A stretch of DNA of 64,000 nt, taken from Agelaius tricolor (taxonomy: Eukaryota > Chordata > Aves > Passeriformes > Icteridae). The stretch lies in NCBI GenBank assembly GCA_023055355.1, contig JALJCS010000007.1, forward strand, positions 4,142,001 through 4,206,000, given 5' to 3'. Shown piece after piece: positions 40,991 through 52,800 of this stretch. Made by a program: the position numbers and the translations under genes. The notes under the pieces were generated by a model. The model did not search any database, was not told the origin of the DNA, and was given only the letters and a program-made list of their open reading frames with translations. Numbering within the stretch: position 1 is the first letter of the stretch; each line of letters starts with the position of its first letter.

Positions 40991-41309
40991 TTTTTCCACA
41001 TTTTGACTTAAAATTTCACCAGATTTTCTTTTTTTTTTGGCCTCTAATGCCAGTTAGTGTCAAGGTGATTATTTTCAAAACTATTTTCATAGTATTTAGT
41101 AGTAGTATTTTGTAGTATTTAGTACTAGTATTCAATTTATATTTAAATATTTTTCTCATAGTGTTTAAAGATTTCAAGAATCATATTTTCAAATACAATT
41201 CCCACAATATTTAAAGGGAAAAGAGATGAGAAACAGGGGTCTCCGGTCCAAGTGCATGCTCAAAACAAGGCCATCTCTGAGACACATTGATCCAGTTGGG
41301 ACTTGAAAT

Positions 41310-41480
41310 CCACCAAGGATGGAGACAGGACAGGGAGAAAACCACCAAGGATGGAGACAGGACAGGGAGAAAACCACCAAGGATGGAGACAGGACAAGGA
41401 GAAAACCACCAAGGATGGAGACAGGACAAAGAAAAAACCACCAAGGAAGGAGACAGGACAAGGAGAAAACCACCAAGGAT
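41310..41480. repeat. 32-bp minisatellite, about 5.3 copies
   Basis: The marker CCACCAAGG recurs at 41310, 41342, 41374, 41406, 41438 and 41470, an exact 32-bp period. Units 1 and 2 are identical; units 3-5 carry a few substitutions in the purine-rich second half. Since 32 is not a multiple of three, every frame stays open in turn; this explains several overlapping Lys/Pro/Gln-rich and Ser/Leu/Trp/Phe-rich reading frames, which are artefacts. Units are directly abutting with no spacers, so this is not a CRISPR array. Confidence 0.97.
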
Positions 41481-42237
41481 CTGGATAATCCCCACCAGGA
41501 TCCAGCTGTTCTCACGAGGAAAAGCTGTTTCTTCACACCCAAGCTCATTTCTTTGCTCATTTTCTTTGCTCACCCTCCTGCCCAAGAGGGACCTGCTGTA
41601 GGACCTGCAGTGGCAGCACATACTGTGGCCCTGTGTCCAGCTCCTTGCCCCAGTCCCCAGGGCTTTTCCCACCTTTCCCACCACCCAGTCAGGCCCTGCC
41701 AAGGGCTTGGTCCATCCCAGGGTTGGGGAGAGGGAAGTGGGTTGCTGTGGATGGAAATCAGGAAGCTCCTACATGTAAGAAACAGCAGAACTGTGCAGAT
41801 GCTGCACCTGCAAATGAGGCAGCAAATGTGAAATCTGCCCTTCACACACTCATACACACTGTTATTTATTACAGCTTTCAATCTTATTTATCATGGACTT
41901 CAATAAGAATAATTTTTAAAAATATTAAAATCCAATCAGCAGTGTTCTCATTTCTCAGTTTGCCGCCTCCATCCTTACAAGAAAAAGATGAGGCAAGAGA
42001 GATCCCAGAACGTGTCATCTTTAGGATTTGCCACTGGGCTCCAGCCCCACGCTGAGGCAGAGTGAAGCTGGCTAATCATGGTGTTTTCCAGCCTGGAACA
42101 GCTCTGTTATCAGCCTCATGCAGGCTCTGACCCCCAAAGGCTGCCTATTGTGCAGCAGCCCAGCAGCATCTGGGGCCGCCAGCAAGGACAATGGATTGAC
42201 CTGCTCAGCCTCTGCAAATTGAAGCTGCCTGGGAAAA
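41481..42237. other. GC-richer unique stretch, no gene seen
   Basis: A C-rich block lies at 41570-41730 and another GC-richer block at 42030-42230. Reading frames crossing it come mainly from the minisatellite. No exon or domain recognised. Confidence 0.5.
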
Positions 42238-42350
42238 TGAAAAAAAAAAAAAAAAGAAAGAAAAAAAAAAAAAACCCAGAAAATAAAGAAAAAAAGAGAA
42301 GAAAAAAAAAAGAGAGAGACAGAGAAAAAAACAACCCAACAAAACCACCC
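42238..42350. repeat. A/G-rich low-complexity tract
   Basis: Mostly A with scattered G and short AGAG runs, ending in AACAACCC. It yields Lys/Arg-rich and Phe-rich reading frames that are not genes. Confidence 0.95.
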
Positions 42351-43311
42351 AACCCAGGTTTAATAACATTAGCATGTGGAGGAAAAAAAATAAAAATACC
42401 AGGAATCTTCAACTGTCACATGCAAAAGTGGCATGCCTGTAATGAACCTGATGTAAAGAGCAAAGAATAATGTTTCAGGACAAAACAATGGATTGTGTTT
42501 AGCCAATTAAGGATGCTGTAGGTTTAAATTACATTTTATTTTCAAATAAATAAAAGGTGAGACAATAAACTGCAGAAACATCAGAGTGAAACTGAGTTAC
42601 TGCAATGAATATGCAGCAAAATGCAAATATAAGGGAATATCTAAATCAGGATATAAGAAATGAGAAATTAGTTATATTTTTTCAAGGCTACCAGTAAAAA
42701 ATGGGGAAAAACAGACAAAAAGCATGGATCACAAAAGATTTACTTCACACAGGGACATTTTCCTTGCAGAGGCAGTGTGGCTTTCTGGAATGTTCTAACT
42801 GCTGAAGAGGTTAAAAGATTAGTGACACCAGGAAAATTTCAGCAACACTGAAGTTAAATATTTTCCACTGGGCTACAAAATCCATCCACATTGGTTTTGC
42901 AATAAGGTGTCTGTTTATACTTTTCTAACACAAAAAAACCCCCACATTAGTGATAATTAGATACATACAGAAAGCAGGTTATACAAAAAGCATAATGTAT
43001 GAGCACTAATTTAATTTCTTACCAGAAAGAGTTTCAAAGGCACACATACCTCCCATTTTTCATATTTAATGATACATTGCATTTTGGTGACAAACTGGTA
43101 TTTGAGCCTTATTAAATTAATCGGTAAATAAATACAAATATACCATTCCTATGTAGAGGTGAATTCATCCTTGAACAAGGAAAACCCCTGCAAACCTCAG
43201 TGCTCACTGATCCAGTGCCTCCTTAACAGAAACTTCTGGAGTTTCTGAGCTTTTAAGATTGGATAATTCAGCTGAAATATCTTAGCAGAAAAATACATAT
43301 TTGGAAGGCTA
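42351..43311. other. Unique AT-rich stretch, no gene seen
   Basis: No recognised repeat or exon. Confidence 0.55.
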
Positions 43312-43452
43312 TTGCTATCCCTGGAATGTCCAAGGCCAGGTTGGACAGGGCTTGGAGCACCCTGGATGGTGGAAGGTGTTGCTGTTCATGGCAGGAAGTA
43401 GCACTGGATCATCTTTAAGGTCCCTTCCAACCCAAATCATTCCATGATTTGC
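43312..43452 (+). mobile_element. CR1 LINE 3' fragment, short
   Basis: About 140 bp: 'ATCCCTGGAATGTCCAAGG', 'GGTTGGACAGGGCTTGGAGC' and the tail 'CCTTCCAACCCAAATCATTC'. A strongly 5'-truncated plus-strand copy. Confidence 0.93.
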
Positions 43453-43778
43453 AAACACAGGGACATTATTGATAAAAATATTCAGTAAATGGCAGCAAAT
43501 ATAATTTGCCTTTACATCATTCATGTCTTTGTATTTAGAAGGGCCTGACATAGAATTGTATTTGGAGAGGAATCCTTCTGGCCTATGATACATGTATAAT
43601 TTCTTTACCATTTTTTCTTCAAATACCACAGGAAAATACCTTGATTAATGGGAGCAAAGCTCCCCCCTCCCCAAGCAAATATTTCATTTCTCTAATTAGT
43701 ACAGCACATTCCACAGATTTCAAAGCAATTGGAGGAAATATACCCAATACCACACCAGTCCTTCAGGTTAAAGTTACT
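43453..43778. other. Unique DNA between CR1 and LTR
   Basis: No gene or repeat recognised. Confidence 0.5.
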
Positions 43779-43784
43779 GCTGGC
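43779..43784. repeat. Target-site duplication, left copy
   Basis: GCTGGC, identical to 44229-44234 on the other side of the LTR. Confidence 0.8.
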
Positions 43785-44228
43785 TGTGGCATTCACATTC
43801 TCTGAAAAAATTCCTTCACCCAGGATTTTTCTCCTGGGAAGCTGAGAAGCCTCAGAGAAAAGGAAACCAATTCTTATCTCATTTGCTTCTCCTGTGTTGT
43901 GCTCATGTGGAATGTGTTTGGAGATTGTTTATCCACAGGTGAATGTTTCATTGGTTTCTGGTGTGAATTATTTTGACTCATTGGCCAATCAGGGCCAAGC
44001 TGTGTCGGGACTCTGGAAAGAGTCATGAGTTTTCAGTATCTTTTTAGCATTGAAGCTAAATGCTAAAATAGCATCTAAGTAAGCATCCTTTCTGTATTCT
44101 TTAGTATAGTTTAGTATAGCATTCTTTAATATAATATGGTATCATAAAGTAATAAATTAGCCTTCTGAAAACATGGAGTCAGATGCATCATTCCTGTCTT
44201 CATCAGGACACTCCCAGAAAATACAATA
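43785..44228 (+). mobile_element. Solo endogenous-retrovirus LTR with target-site duplication
   Basis: A 444-bp LTR flanked on both sides by the same 6 bp, GCTGGC (43779-43784 and 44229-44234). It starts TGTGGCATTC and ends ATACAATA. Inside are a CCAAT box at 43985, the family-typical AGCTGTGTCG at 43998-44007 and a polyadenylation signal AATAAA at 44151. No internal retroviral sequence adjoins, so it is a solo LTR left after recombination. A 6-bp duplication is common for beta-retrovirus-like (ERVK) elements. I remember close relatives from songbird genomes. The TG...TA ends differ from the usual TG...CA. Confidence 0.8.
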
Positions 44229-44234
44229 GCTGGC
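44229..44234. repeat. Target-site duplication, right copy
   Basis: GCTGGC, identical to 43779-43784. A perfect match suggests that the insertion is not very old, although six bases are weak evidence for age. Confidence 0.8.
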
Positions 44235-45164
44235 CAAAATTTTTAGCCATTCCCAGACCCTTTTGTACCGTGTAGTTGTTGTTTCTGGAAAAATGGAGAG
44301 TCACATCCTGCATAAAGTGCAACCAGAGCAGTGACTTAGCATTTGAATCATCCTTTCTAAACCTCACATGGAGTATTTGCAGTTAACAGACACAAAATAT
44401 CTCTATGTAATAACTACTTTGCAAAATCGCCTTTCAAAAGGCCTCCCACTTTCATTTAAGCAACTGCATACATTGATGATTTCAAAGACATTCAGGGTGT
44501 TATGTCTCATTCAAACAAGAAAAATGGCCCTTGCTGGGGATCTTTAGGTGCAGTTCGCTATTCCACTGTAAACAAAGGCAAAAACAAAAGGAAGAAAATG
44601 ACAGTTCAGGTTTTTATGCTTCGTGCTGATAATTACTCGATTCTGTATGCTAGAATTTATAATCATGCATTTATTTTCCTTTCTGGGGCTCACCTGGGTA
44701 ATTACATTAGAAAGTAGTGACTGTGGTTTCAGAACAAGATGAGGATCAATTTTTGACAGGTCACCATTGGAGACAATTAAAAGCAGCTGCTTGTAGCAGT
44801 TGGGATTACACCAGTGTGCTGGTTTAACGCAAACTATGCAATCAATCTGGAGCACAAGGATCTTTTGAGGACTGAATTAATGTTTGATTGAATGAACTCA
44901 GGCATTTTACAAGCCAGAGTAAGCAAAGTGCTCAGAGCCATCAGACAAATACTAATTTGAATAACACCAAGGATGTCAGCACAAAGGCTGAAATAAGGTG
45001 CCTTGTTGGAAGCAAAGGGTGCCATGGTTTTCTTCAGCTCACATCGAACTCCCTCCCCTCTTTAAAACAACAAATTCCATAGGGTAAATGGTGGCAGAGA
45101 AAAGATGTGGCAGTGCCTCACTGCTCAAAGTGCTCAGACCTTTTCTAGACTGAGAAACCTTCAG
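44235..45164. other. Unique stretch, no gene seen
   Basis: No recognised repeat or exon; reading frames are short. Confidence 0.55.
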
Positions 45165-45330
45165 ATATCCACGAGGTTTGGAGTCCCAATCCCTGGAGGT
45201 GCCCAATGAAGGGCTGGACACGTCACTCAGAGCTCTGGGGTGGGGACAAGGTGGGGATTGGGCACAGTTTGGGCTCCATGGGCTGAGAGGGCTTTTCCAG
45301 CCTTGGGGATTCTGGGATTCTGTGATTTGA
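45165..45330 (+). mobile_element. CR1 LINE 3' fragment, diverged
   Basis: A CR1 3' end on the plus strand: 'CCAATCCCTGGAGGTGCCC', 'GGGCTGGACACGTCACTC' and the tail 'CTTTTCCAGCCTTGGGGATT' followed by ATTCTGTGATT. It differs from the common CR1 copies in the middle part, so it is probably another subfamily. Confidence 0.85.
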
Positions 45331-48300
45331 TTTTAATCCAAGCCAAATAACCTAAAATGAATAAAGGATTTATGCTTTGAGGAAGGAGTTTGCAGTGCTT
45401 TAGGCAGAGCTGGATGTGTACTGATGTGTTAATCTCTTGTCTTCACCAGGTATCTTTGGCTTCACTGTAATCTGTGCCCTCTCCTCCAGCAGAGAAAGAT
45501 ACAAGGCAGGAGACCACTCAGACTCCAAATATCTTGTATATTCTCCAAACAAATTTAGCTGGCTCTGGCATTTTATGCAAGAGCATCCATTCTATTTGCC
45601 CAAAATTATACAAAATCAAGAATCCATTTTAATTCTTCTGAGAACTGATGCCTGAAGCATCCAGCAAGAGGCATAAGAGATCCTGAAAAAATGTGTCAAA
45701 AATGCCCTTTTTCATAGCCCTTGCTTATCAAAACCTTATATTCCTGAAGCAATATATTGAATTTCTCCATCAGTAATTCACAACCATCAGCTTGACTGGA
45801 AATCCTGGAGGATGGACTTCTCTGAATGAAGGGATAAATTAATCTTTCTTAAAAATCCCTACTGGTGTTTGCTTATATTTAAGGTTGATTTCATGAGATC
45901 CAGGGAGATTTACATCCAATGATTCATGCATCACCCTTGCCCTGAGAATAACAGCAAGTGTTTGCAGCCAGTACAACTCAGCAAGAAGTGAATGCAATCA
46001 GAAAATGTGTGGGAGGGAGGAGAGAAGCAAGAAAATCCAGCTTCAGTAATATGAAAAGCATGTACAAGGTGCATTATACACTTGTTAGCAACTGTTAAAA
46101 CTTAAGCAAGGTGATGATGAACACAACTGGAATGGAAGATTAAAACAGGATTTGTACCTACTGTGGCTCCAAAGGATTTGTCAGCACAGGTGTTAAATGT
46201 TCAATATCACTAAAATCAAAACTCCTGCAGAATTTCTAGTAGTACTTCTTACATATTTATGTTAAAAAAAAAGAAAGAAAAAAACAGGAGCAAAAAGGAT
46301 TATTTAATGGTCTGTGTTGCAGAGAGAAACAATGAAAATTGTGTGAGATTTATTATATAAAAATGCTATTGCATCCTACAGGGTTAATGGCAACAATCAT
46401 CATGGGAAAAGAAGGAAAAATTTCATCCAGAAAAGCCTCTTTGTGCAATTTTTGAGGGGGATTCATTACTTTTCCTATGCAGTATAAGCCCAGCTGCTCT
46501 GAGCACCAGCAGTTTGCCTGAGCTGTATTTATTTTTACGTTGATTTTTGCAAAACCTGCCTGTCCAGCCCCAAAAGCAAAAGCACCCCTTTAGCCAGATT
46601 CCCTTCCACAGGTACATTATGGAAATCTCCAAGTCTCAGCATGTCTTGAAATCCTGCATTCACCCCCCTGAGCCAGTGCTTAAGGGGTCTCTTCCTGCAG
46701 AGCCTGCTCCGTGTTTCGTTTAAATTCCGGTGCCGTCATCCAGGGCAGGAATCTCAGCTTTGGGATTCTTTGCCCGTCACCTTCAATCTGTGTTACTATG
46801 GGTACCGGAAAGCCTATTACTGTACAAGGGTGGGAGCCACAAGCCAGGAAAAGCACAGAGATTTGCAGCAGCAACAACAACAAAAAAAAAAGCCTAAAAA
46901 ATAAAGGCAAACAGCAAAGAAAATTGGCGGCACTCGTAGGATGTGATTTTCTATAATATCTTTTTCTTAGGAATGCCAAAAGTATTAATGTTATTAGAGG
47001 GAAATAAAAATGGAAAGTGAGATCCCTGTTCCCTGCCCTGTAGTGTCACACAGAACATCTATTGCACGCTGTCTTTGCTGTGTTTCTCACCTCTGCTGGA
47101 ATACTCTGGGAAGTAAATATCATTCACATAAGAACAGCACTCTGTCAACAAGTCTTTTTTACCAGTGAAATAATCAATGAAGGAACAGCAATCTGCCCTG
47201 CAGCCTTCTGCACTCTCCAACGTCTACAATAAGATTTCTGCATGTTGGCAGTCAATACAGTTCAATTAATGTTTAATTCATGCTTTCTTCCTGAAGCAAG
47301 ATGAAAAGACAGAACATTTATCAACAGCAGAACCACAGCAAAAACAAACACTTCTTGTTCCAATATTACCATCTTTTTGAGATGCAAGGAGCTGTATCTG
47401 AGAACAACCAAAATGTCATCTGCTGTTTGTTTTCCAGGGCTGCATTGAGTTTTGCAGATGATCAAATAAAATATTAGCCTAAAAAATATATGGTGAAGGG
47501 AATTCTTCAGTGAATGCAGCAGCCACACTAAAGCATCTTTATGATTTTCAGTGAAGATATTCTGTAATCTATGCACAATCCCATTCTATCAAAGTGTGTG
47601 CCAGCTACAAACTCAGTCCCAGTAAAAATCTTTTCTTTTCTGAGCCCTGTATTTGTGGTTATCAGGTAGATTGCTGACCATCCACGTGAGTGCTGACTGC
47701 TCCTAAGAGGCTGGTAAAGCACTCCCTGCTGAACTGCCATGATCCCTCTCTCGACAGCAGGCATCTGTCTTGCTGAAGATACAGTGTTTTATCTCCATGA
47801 CTCAAATGTCCAGGGCTCTAAAAATAAGAGTTTAAAATCTAATTCATGTCTATGGCCCAGAAGGCTTCAGTAAGTGCTTTTTCATTGTTTCCTTTTTTAT
47901 TGTTTCCTTTTTGAGCTTCCTCTGCTCAACCAGCAGATCCAGCTATTCACAGTTATAAATTAACCTCTTAAACCCAAACATGGATCTAATCCATCACCAG
48001 GAAAGGCTGGTGAAGACAGAGGGTGAGCCCAGCCAGGGCTATCTGATGTAATGAGCATCCTCAGCATTTTGATCTGTTGTGACACTTTAGTACAAAATAT
48101 GCCCTGCCCCTTATCTTGAAACTTCTCATATCAAAATGTCTGAGATTTCAAAGAAGCAGAATGAAAAATCCTTCCTATGAAGTGCTGGAACAGTGGGAAT
48201 GGCAGAAGAAAGGCAGGTGACATTTTTACAAACTTTTCAGGGTGCCAAATTATTTTACACAAAGGTCATCATCCTATACTAAAGACAAGGTCCACAATAC

Positions 48301-49361
48301 ATGCCAAGAGACCAAAATGCCACTGACTATGAAAAGTTTTGCTTGGTTACCACCACCCTGGGAAGAAAATTGTTTTATATCAGCAGCAGTTCTGTGCTAG
48401 GGTACACAACAGTCTGAATCTTTCATGCCAGGGTTTGAAAACAGGACCAGAGGCAAGTAGGGACATTAATAAGTACATGGGTTTTTTACTTTTAGATATG
48501 TCCTGAAGAGATATCCAAATTTAGCCATGTATCATGAGAATTTAGTAGTTAAATTCTGAGAGTATTAACCCGGATCTACAAGTAATTATTAAATGCTAGA
48601 CATGACAACATGAGCAGGTCTAGAAAACAGAGCATGGAAAGAAAGGCTGGAGGAGTGGATGTTGTTTAGTTTAAACAAGAAAATATTTTGAAAGATAAAC
48701 CAGCTATTTCCAAAGAGGAGAGTGGAAGAGAGAAAATATTTGCTCCGTCCACCATAGGTTTGACTGGCTGGATTTAGTTTCAGTTCAGGAGAACAGTTCA
48801 GTCAGGAGCAAGAAGCACAGGAAAAGCCCAGCATCCCTGAAAAATGGCACAGATGTCAGGGGATCGTGTCCTCAGGCAGGGGATGGCACAGGTTGAGCTC
48901 TCAAGATCCTTTCCCAGCTAATTGTGGGATTGCACAGCCCATGGGCAGGTTTGGATTGCATGGAGTATCCATAGTGTGTATCCTACCCAGGGGGTGTGTA
49001 GCACTTGCTGAAGAGCACAGGATTCAGTTCAGTCTGATAATTACAATAAATCTACCAATAGAAGGGAAAACACTGAGGGAAATGACTGTGTAAAGAGCAT
49101 GGTTGTGTGTGACTCATGTACTGTCACATGCCCAACAAAGCTGCTTCCCATGGAATTGGGTGGATGATCCTGCATTAATCCTTCCCATGCAAAAGGATGA
49201 ACCTGGAATGTCAGGCCCTGTTAAGGGCCACAGCCATAATTCTTGCCTGGTCCTCATGGTCCTTAGCTCACCAGACAGTTTGGGAGACAGGATGAATGAG
49301 AGCCAAATGTGTTTTAAAAAGAATCTCTCTCCAAGGAAAATGCTTGAAAGGAAATACACTT
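45331..49361. other. Unique stretch, no gene seen
   Basis: No recognised mobile element. An A-rich patch lies at 46263-46285 and a CAA/A-rich patch at 46868-46895. Reading frames at 46680-46979 (-) and 49103-49441 (+) show no domain; the latter runs into the (TAG)n repeat. Confidence 0.55.

Positions 49362-49422
<61 letters not shown>
49362..49422. repeat. (TAG)20 trinucleotide microsatellite
   Basis: About twenty perfect TAG units. In one frame this reads as polyvaline, and on the other strand as polyleucine or polytyrosine; all are artefacts. Perfect units suggest a young, length-variable locus. Confidence 0.98.
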
Positions 49423-49423
<1 letters not shown>

Positions 49424-49435
49424 ATGCTGTGGGAA

Positions 49436-49669
49436 ATTTAGGGTAGATATATGGAAGAAATTCTTTACCATGAGGGTGGTAATGCCCTGGCACAGGGTGC
49501 CCAGAGCAGCTGGGGCTGCCCCTGGATCCCTGGCAGTGCCCAAGGCCAGGTTGGACACTGGGGCTTGGAGCAGCCTGGGATATTTGAAGGTGTCCCTGCC
49601 ATGGCAGGGGGGTTGGAATCAAATGATTTTTAGGCCCCTTCCAACCCAAACCATTCCATGATTCTGTGC
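49436..49669 (+). mobile_element. CR1 LINE 3' fragment between two microsatellites
   Basis: A plus-strand CR1 end: 'GGAAGAAATTCTTTACCATG', 'CAGTGCCCAAGGCCAGGTTGG' (shortened), 'CCATGGCAGGGGGGTTGG' and the tail 'CCATTCCATGATTCTGTG'. It starts about 14 bp after the (TAG)20 repeat and its tail lies directly against the (AAGAG)n repeat. Confidence 0.95.
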
Positions 49670-49678
49670 ATAAAGGAG

Positions 49679-49854
49679 GAAAGAGAAGAGAAGAGAAGAG
49701 AAGAGAAGAGAAGAGAAGAGAAGAGAAGAGAAGAGAAGAGAAGAGAAGAGAAGAGAAGAGAAAGAGAAAGAGAAGAGAAAGAGAAGAGAAGAGAAAGAGA
49801 AGAGAAGAGAAAGAGAAGAGAAAGAGAAGAGAAAGAGAAGAGAAAGAGAAGAGA
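49679..49854. repeat. (AAGAG)n microsatellite with mixed 5/6-bp units
   Basis: Perfect AAGAG units from 49680 to about 49764, then a mosaic of AAGAG and AAAGAG to 49854. The plus strand is all purine. It gives Arg/Glu/Lys-rich and Ser/Leu/Phe-rich reading frames on the two strands (up to 187 codons) that are artefacts. The change in unit structure suggests two phases of expansion. Confidence 0.98.
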
Positions 49855-52800
49855 ACTGTCTGTGCTCCAAACACCATGGGACATTTCTCATCTAGAAGGA
49901 AAAACCAACCAGCCTCAGGTTAAACCCTCCTAAAGAAAAGCCTGTCTAGACAGCTGCAAAGGGAGAGCTCAATAAGGCAGTAAATGATACTTCTCCACAT
50001 CAGGTGATGGATTTTGATTCTTTCACTTTTATCAGATTATGCTGAGTACATGAGAAAATAAAAGCAGAAAAGGATGTTTCTTGTCTCATAAGCACAGTTC
50101 AGATAAGGACAAGAAGGGAAGTTGTGCTTCCCTTTCAAAAGGCAGTGGACTGAGGAGGTATTGTTATTCAGCTGCCAAGAGCTCTCTCCCTAATGTATAG
50201 ACATCAGTGTTTGCTCTGAAATATTGTCTGATATCTTAATTGGAGGCTACTTTTCACACATGGAGAAATAAGGCACTGCTTCACTTCCTTGCAGGGACAA
50301 ATCCTGTCCTAGTCCCTGCCAGAGGGATATTGTCTGGAAGGGGGTGTCACAGCTTTAACTCACACAGCCTCATACTCTGATGGGATCTGCTTCAAAAAAT
50401 TCCCTTTATATTATCCAGGATTGTTATGGAGTGAAAATTATCCCCTGTTCCAAAGTGCAACTTCCATCTCTTGGGATTTCCTGGATCAGAAGGGCTGGGA
50501 CAAGCTGGAAAAATCAAACCTGCCAAAGTGAGGAGAGAACAAAACAAACCCAAAAGAGCCCCACTGAACTGTGAGCAGGCAAGTACAGTGAGGAACTCCC
50601 CAGTAAAGCATCCCACGGATTAAAAAAGGAGCTCTGAACTCATTACTGTGAAAGTGGCCACTGCAGCTGTATTTTTTTTTTAATGCTGTATCTGTGATCC
50701 TTAAATTATCCAGCTGTGCTTATAGGAAAAGTAAAGGATTTTGTATTAACTGAGACCTTGGCATCTTCAGCTTACTCTTCCTAACCTCACCATTTCAACT
50801 TTGCCTTTCAGCACACTTTTGCACAAAGATATGAAAAAAAAAAAAAAAAAGAAAATTAATAACAGAATTTTTACAGCAGTAAAAAATAACCCATATGTAT
50901 AGGAAATTTTTAATGAAGATCAGTTTGGCTTGGTGAGGGTAATGCCATATATGCTTTACTTGTATTTATGCTGTACTTACCTAGCTTGTGAAGTGGGCAC
51001 CTTATAGCATCAATCAGCTGAAATGACTCACATGTTTGATTTTTAGAAGTGTTGAGATGCCACTCAAGAGGCAAATCCCCACCAGAAACCTCACTTCCAC
51101 CCTGGGAGGGAGCTATACAAGCAGGTGTGCAGTTAAAACAGTAGTGTTACCATGGGACTTGCTTAATAACATAAAATTCTGATAAACACTCAGGAATGTT
51201 ATTAATAGCTTTGTAGCTACCAGAATGCAGCAGTTTGCCATATCACTTCTCCTTAAATTGATTAATTACTTCCACTACTTATTCTTCTGTCTCTGCCTGT
51301 CTGCTTTTTCCCCCAAAGAGTGTAAAATGACATTTGTGATTGCTGCAGTTGGAGAATGATATTTTTATTAGGAAAGCAATTGCTACAGAAAATATGTTCA
51401 AGAAAAATGTTGCTGGTTTCTTCCACTTTTAATAAAACAAAATTATCCCATTTTCCTTCAATCTTGACCTACTAAATGGCTGTTAAACACCTGCCAGGTG
51501 AAATGCTTTTTCCTTTCACAAGGAAAGGATTTCAACACTTAGTTCACCAATTCAGCTAATGTTTAATTCATTTCCTTGTCAGCTAGCTAGATTAAAAGAA
51601 AGAACATTTGTCAACAGGAGGGAGGCAACAAGAATCCAGCTTTGCACTCCAGTCCTAATTTACAAGAGCACCAAGTTCCCATTTCTGGATAAAACCTGTC
51701 TTGGGAGGAGGGAGGCCCACGTTGAGATTTCAAACCATAAAGAAGCTACTGGAACACAGACATCACTGATGATGGATCCTTTAGGCAAAGTCAAATTTAT
51801 GATTTAGTTAAAATGGAATATCCTGGCATCTAATGTCATCACAGCACTAATGAGATAGATCTGTTGCAGCAAACTGCCTTCTCCTGTGAAATACATGATT
51901 TTCCTTATTTCCTCTGCCTCAGCTTGCCTCTAGTTTTATGCCAGGCAGGGTGCAGGAGCTGAGCATGCTGCAGGTGAGGATTTTTCCCCAGGTGCTTTGC
52001 AGCATTTGTGCATTCACTACCACTGTATAAAACAGCATAAGGAATAGAAAACACACCTCAGGAAAAAAAAAATGCAGACATATATATTCTGTGAAGACCC
52101 AGAGAGAAAGGAGAAGGGTAGAGAAAAAAAATCTTTTATTTCCCAGACATTTGTATTTCTTTCTGAGTCATGAGAAAAGCAGTGATTAATCACAGAGAGA
52201 TGTCATGGAACAAGACACATAGCACGAGTTGTATGTGAAATGTAGACATTACCAGTGGAATCACAAATCCCAGCTTTCCTAATTGGAGATTCCCTTCACC
52301 AAAATGGAGACTATACTGAAAATGTTCATTTTAAGATCCATGACTTCTGTCGCAATAATTCAGAGTTTTGACAGCACTATAAAATGCTGAGAATATCTGG
52401 ATTCTGGTTTATTCCTCATATGTCTACCCTTTCCAAAAATACATTGATTTTTATAGGTATGACAAGCTGGTTCAATTCATCTCTATGGGAAGCAATCTTT
52501 CATATCTGTACATGAATACTGGGAGATATTTTGAGCATACCAGAAAGGGTAACAAATGCAAACTGCTGTAGGCTCACATATCTGGCAGAATGACATCCAG
52601 GAAACTGCAGAAGTGCTGCAATCTCTACAATGTAATGACACTGCATCAGATAATGTACCCACCTGATGGAAACTGCTAAAAATCATATAAAGGAGGCACA
52701 AGGGGAGAAAAAAATAAGCAAATATGTGCAGGAATAAACACAATGACTGACCTTCTGTCTGCTTTCCTCTATTGCCCCTCCCCAGCTGCTTTGATTTTGG

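Noticed and set aside
41310..41480. Regularly spaced short repeats that could suggest a CRISPR array
   Set aside because: The units abut directly with no unique spacers, the context is avian, and no cas genes are present.
41189..41831. Several overlapping Lys/Pro/Gln-rich and Ser/Leu/Trp-rich frames of up to 170 codons
   Set aside because: The 32-bp minisatellite keeps all frames open in turn; none continues as a recognisable protein.
49103..49877. Reading frames encoding polyvaline, polyleucine and Arg/Glu/Lys- or Ser/Leu/Phe-rich proteins of up to 187 codons
   Set aside because: They are translations of the (TAG)20 and (AAGAG)n microsatellites and the CR1 between them.
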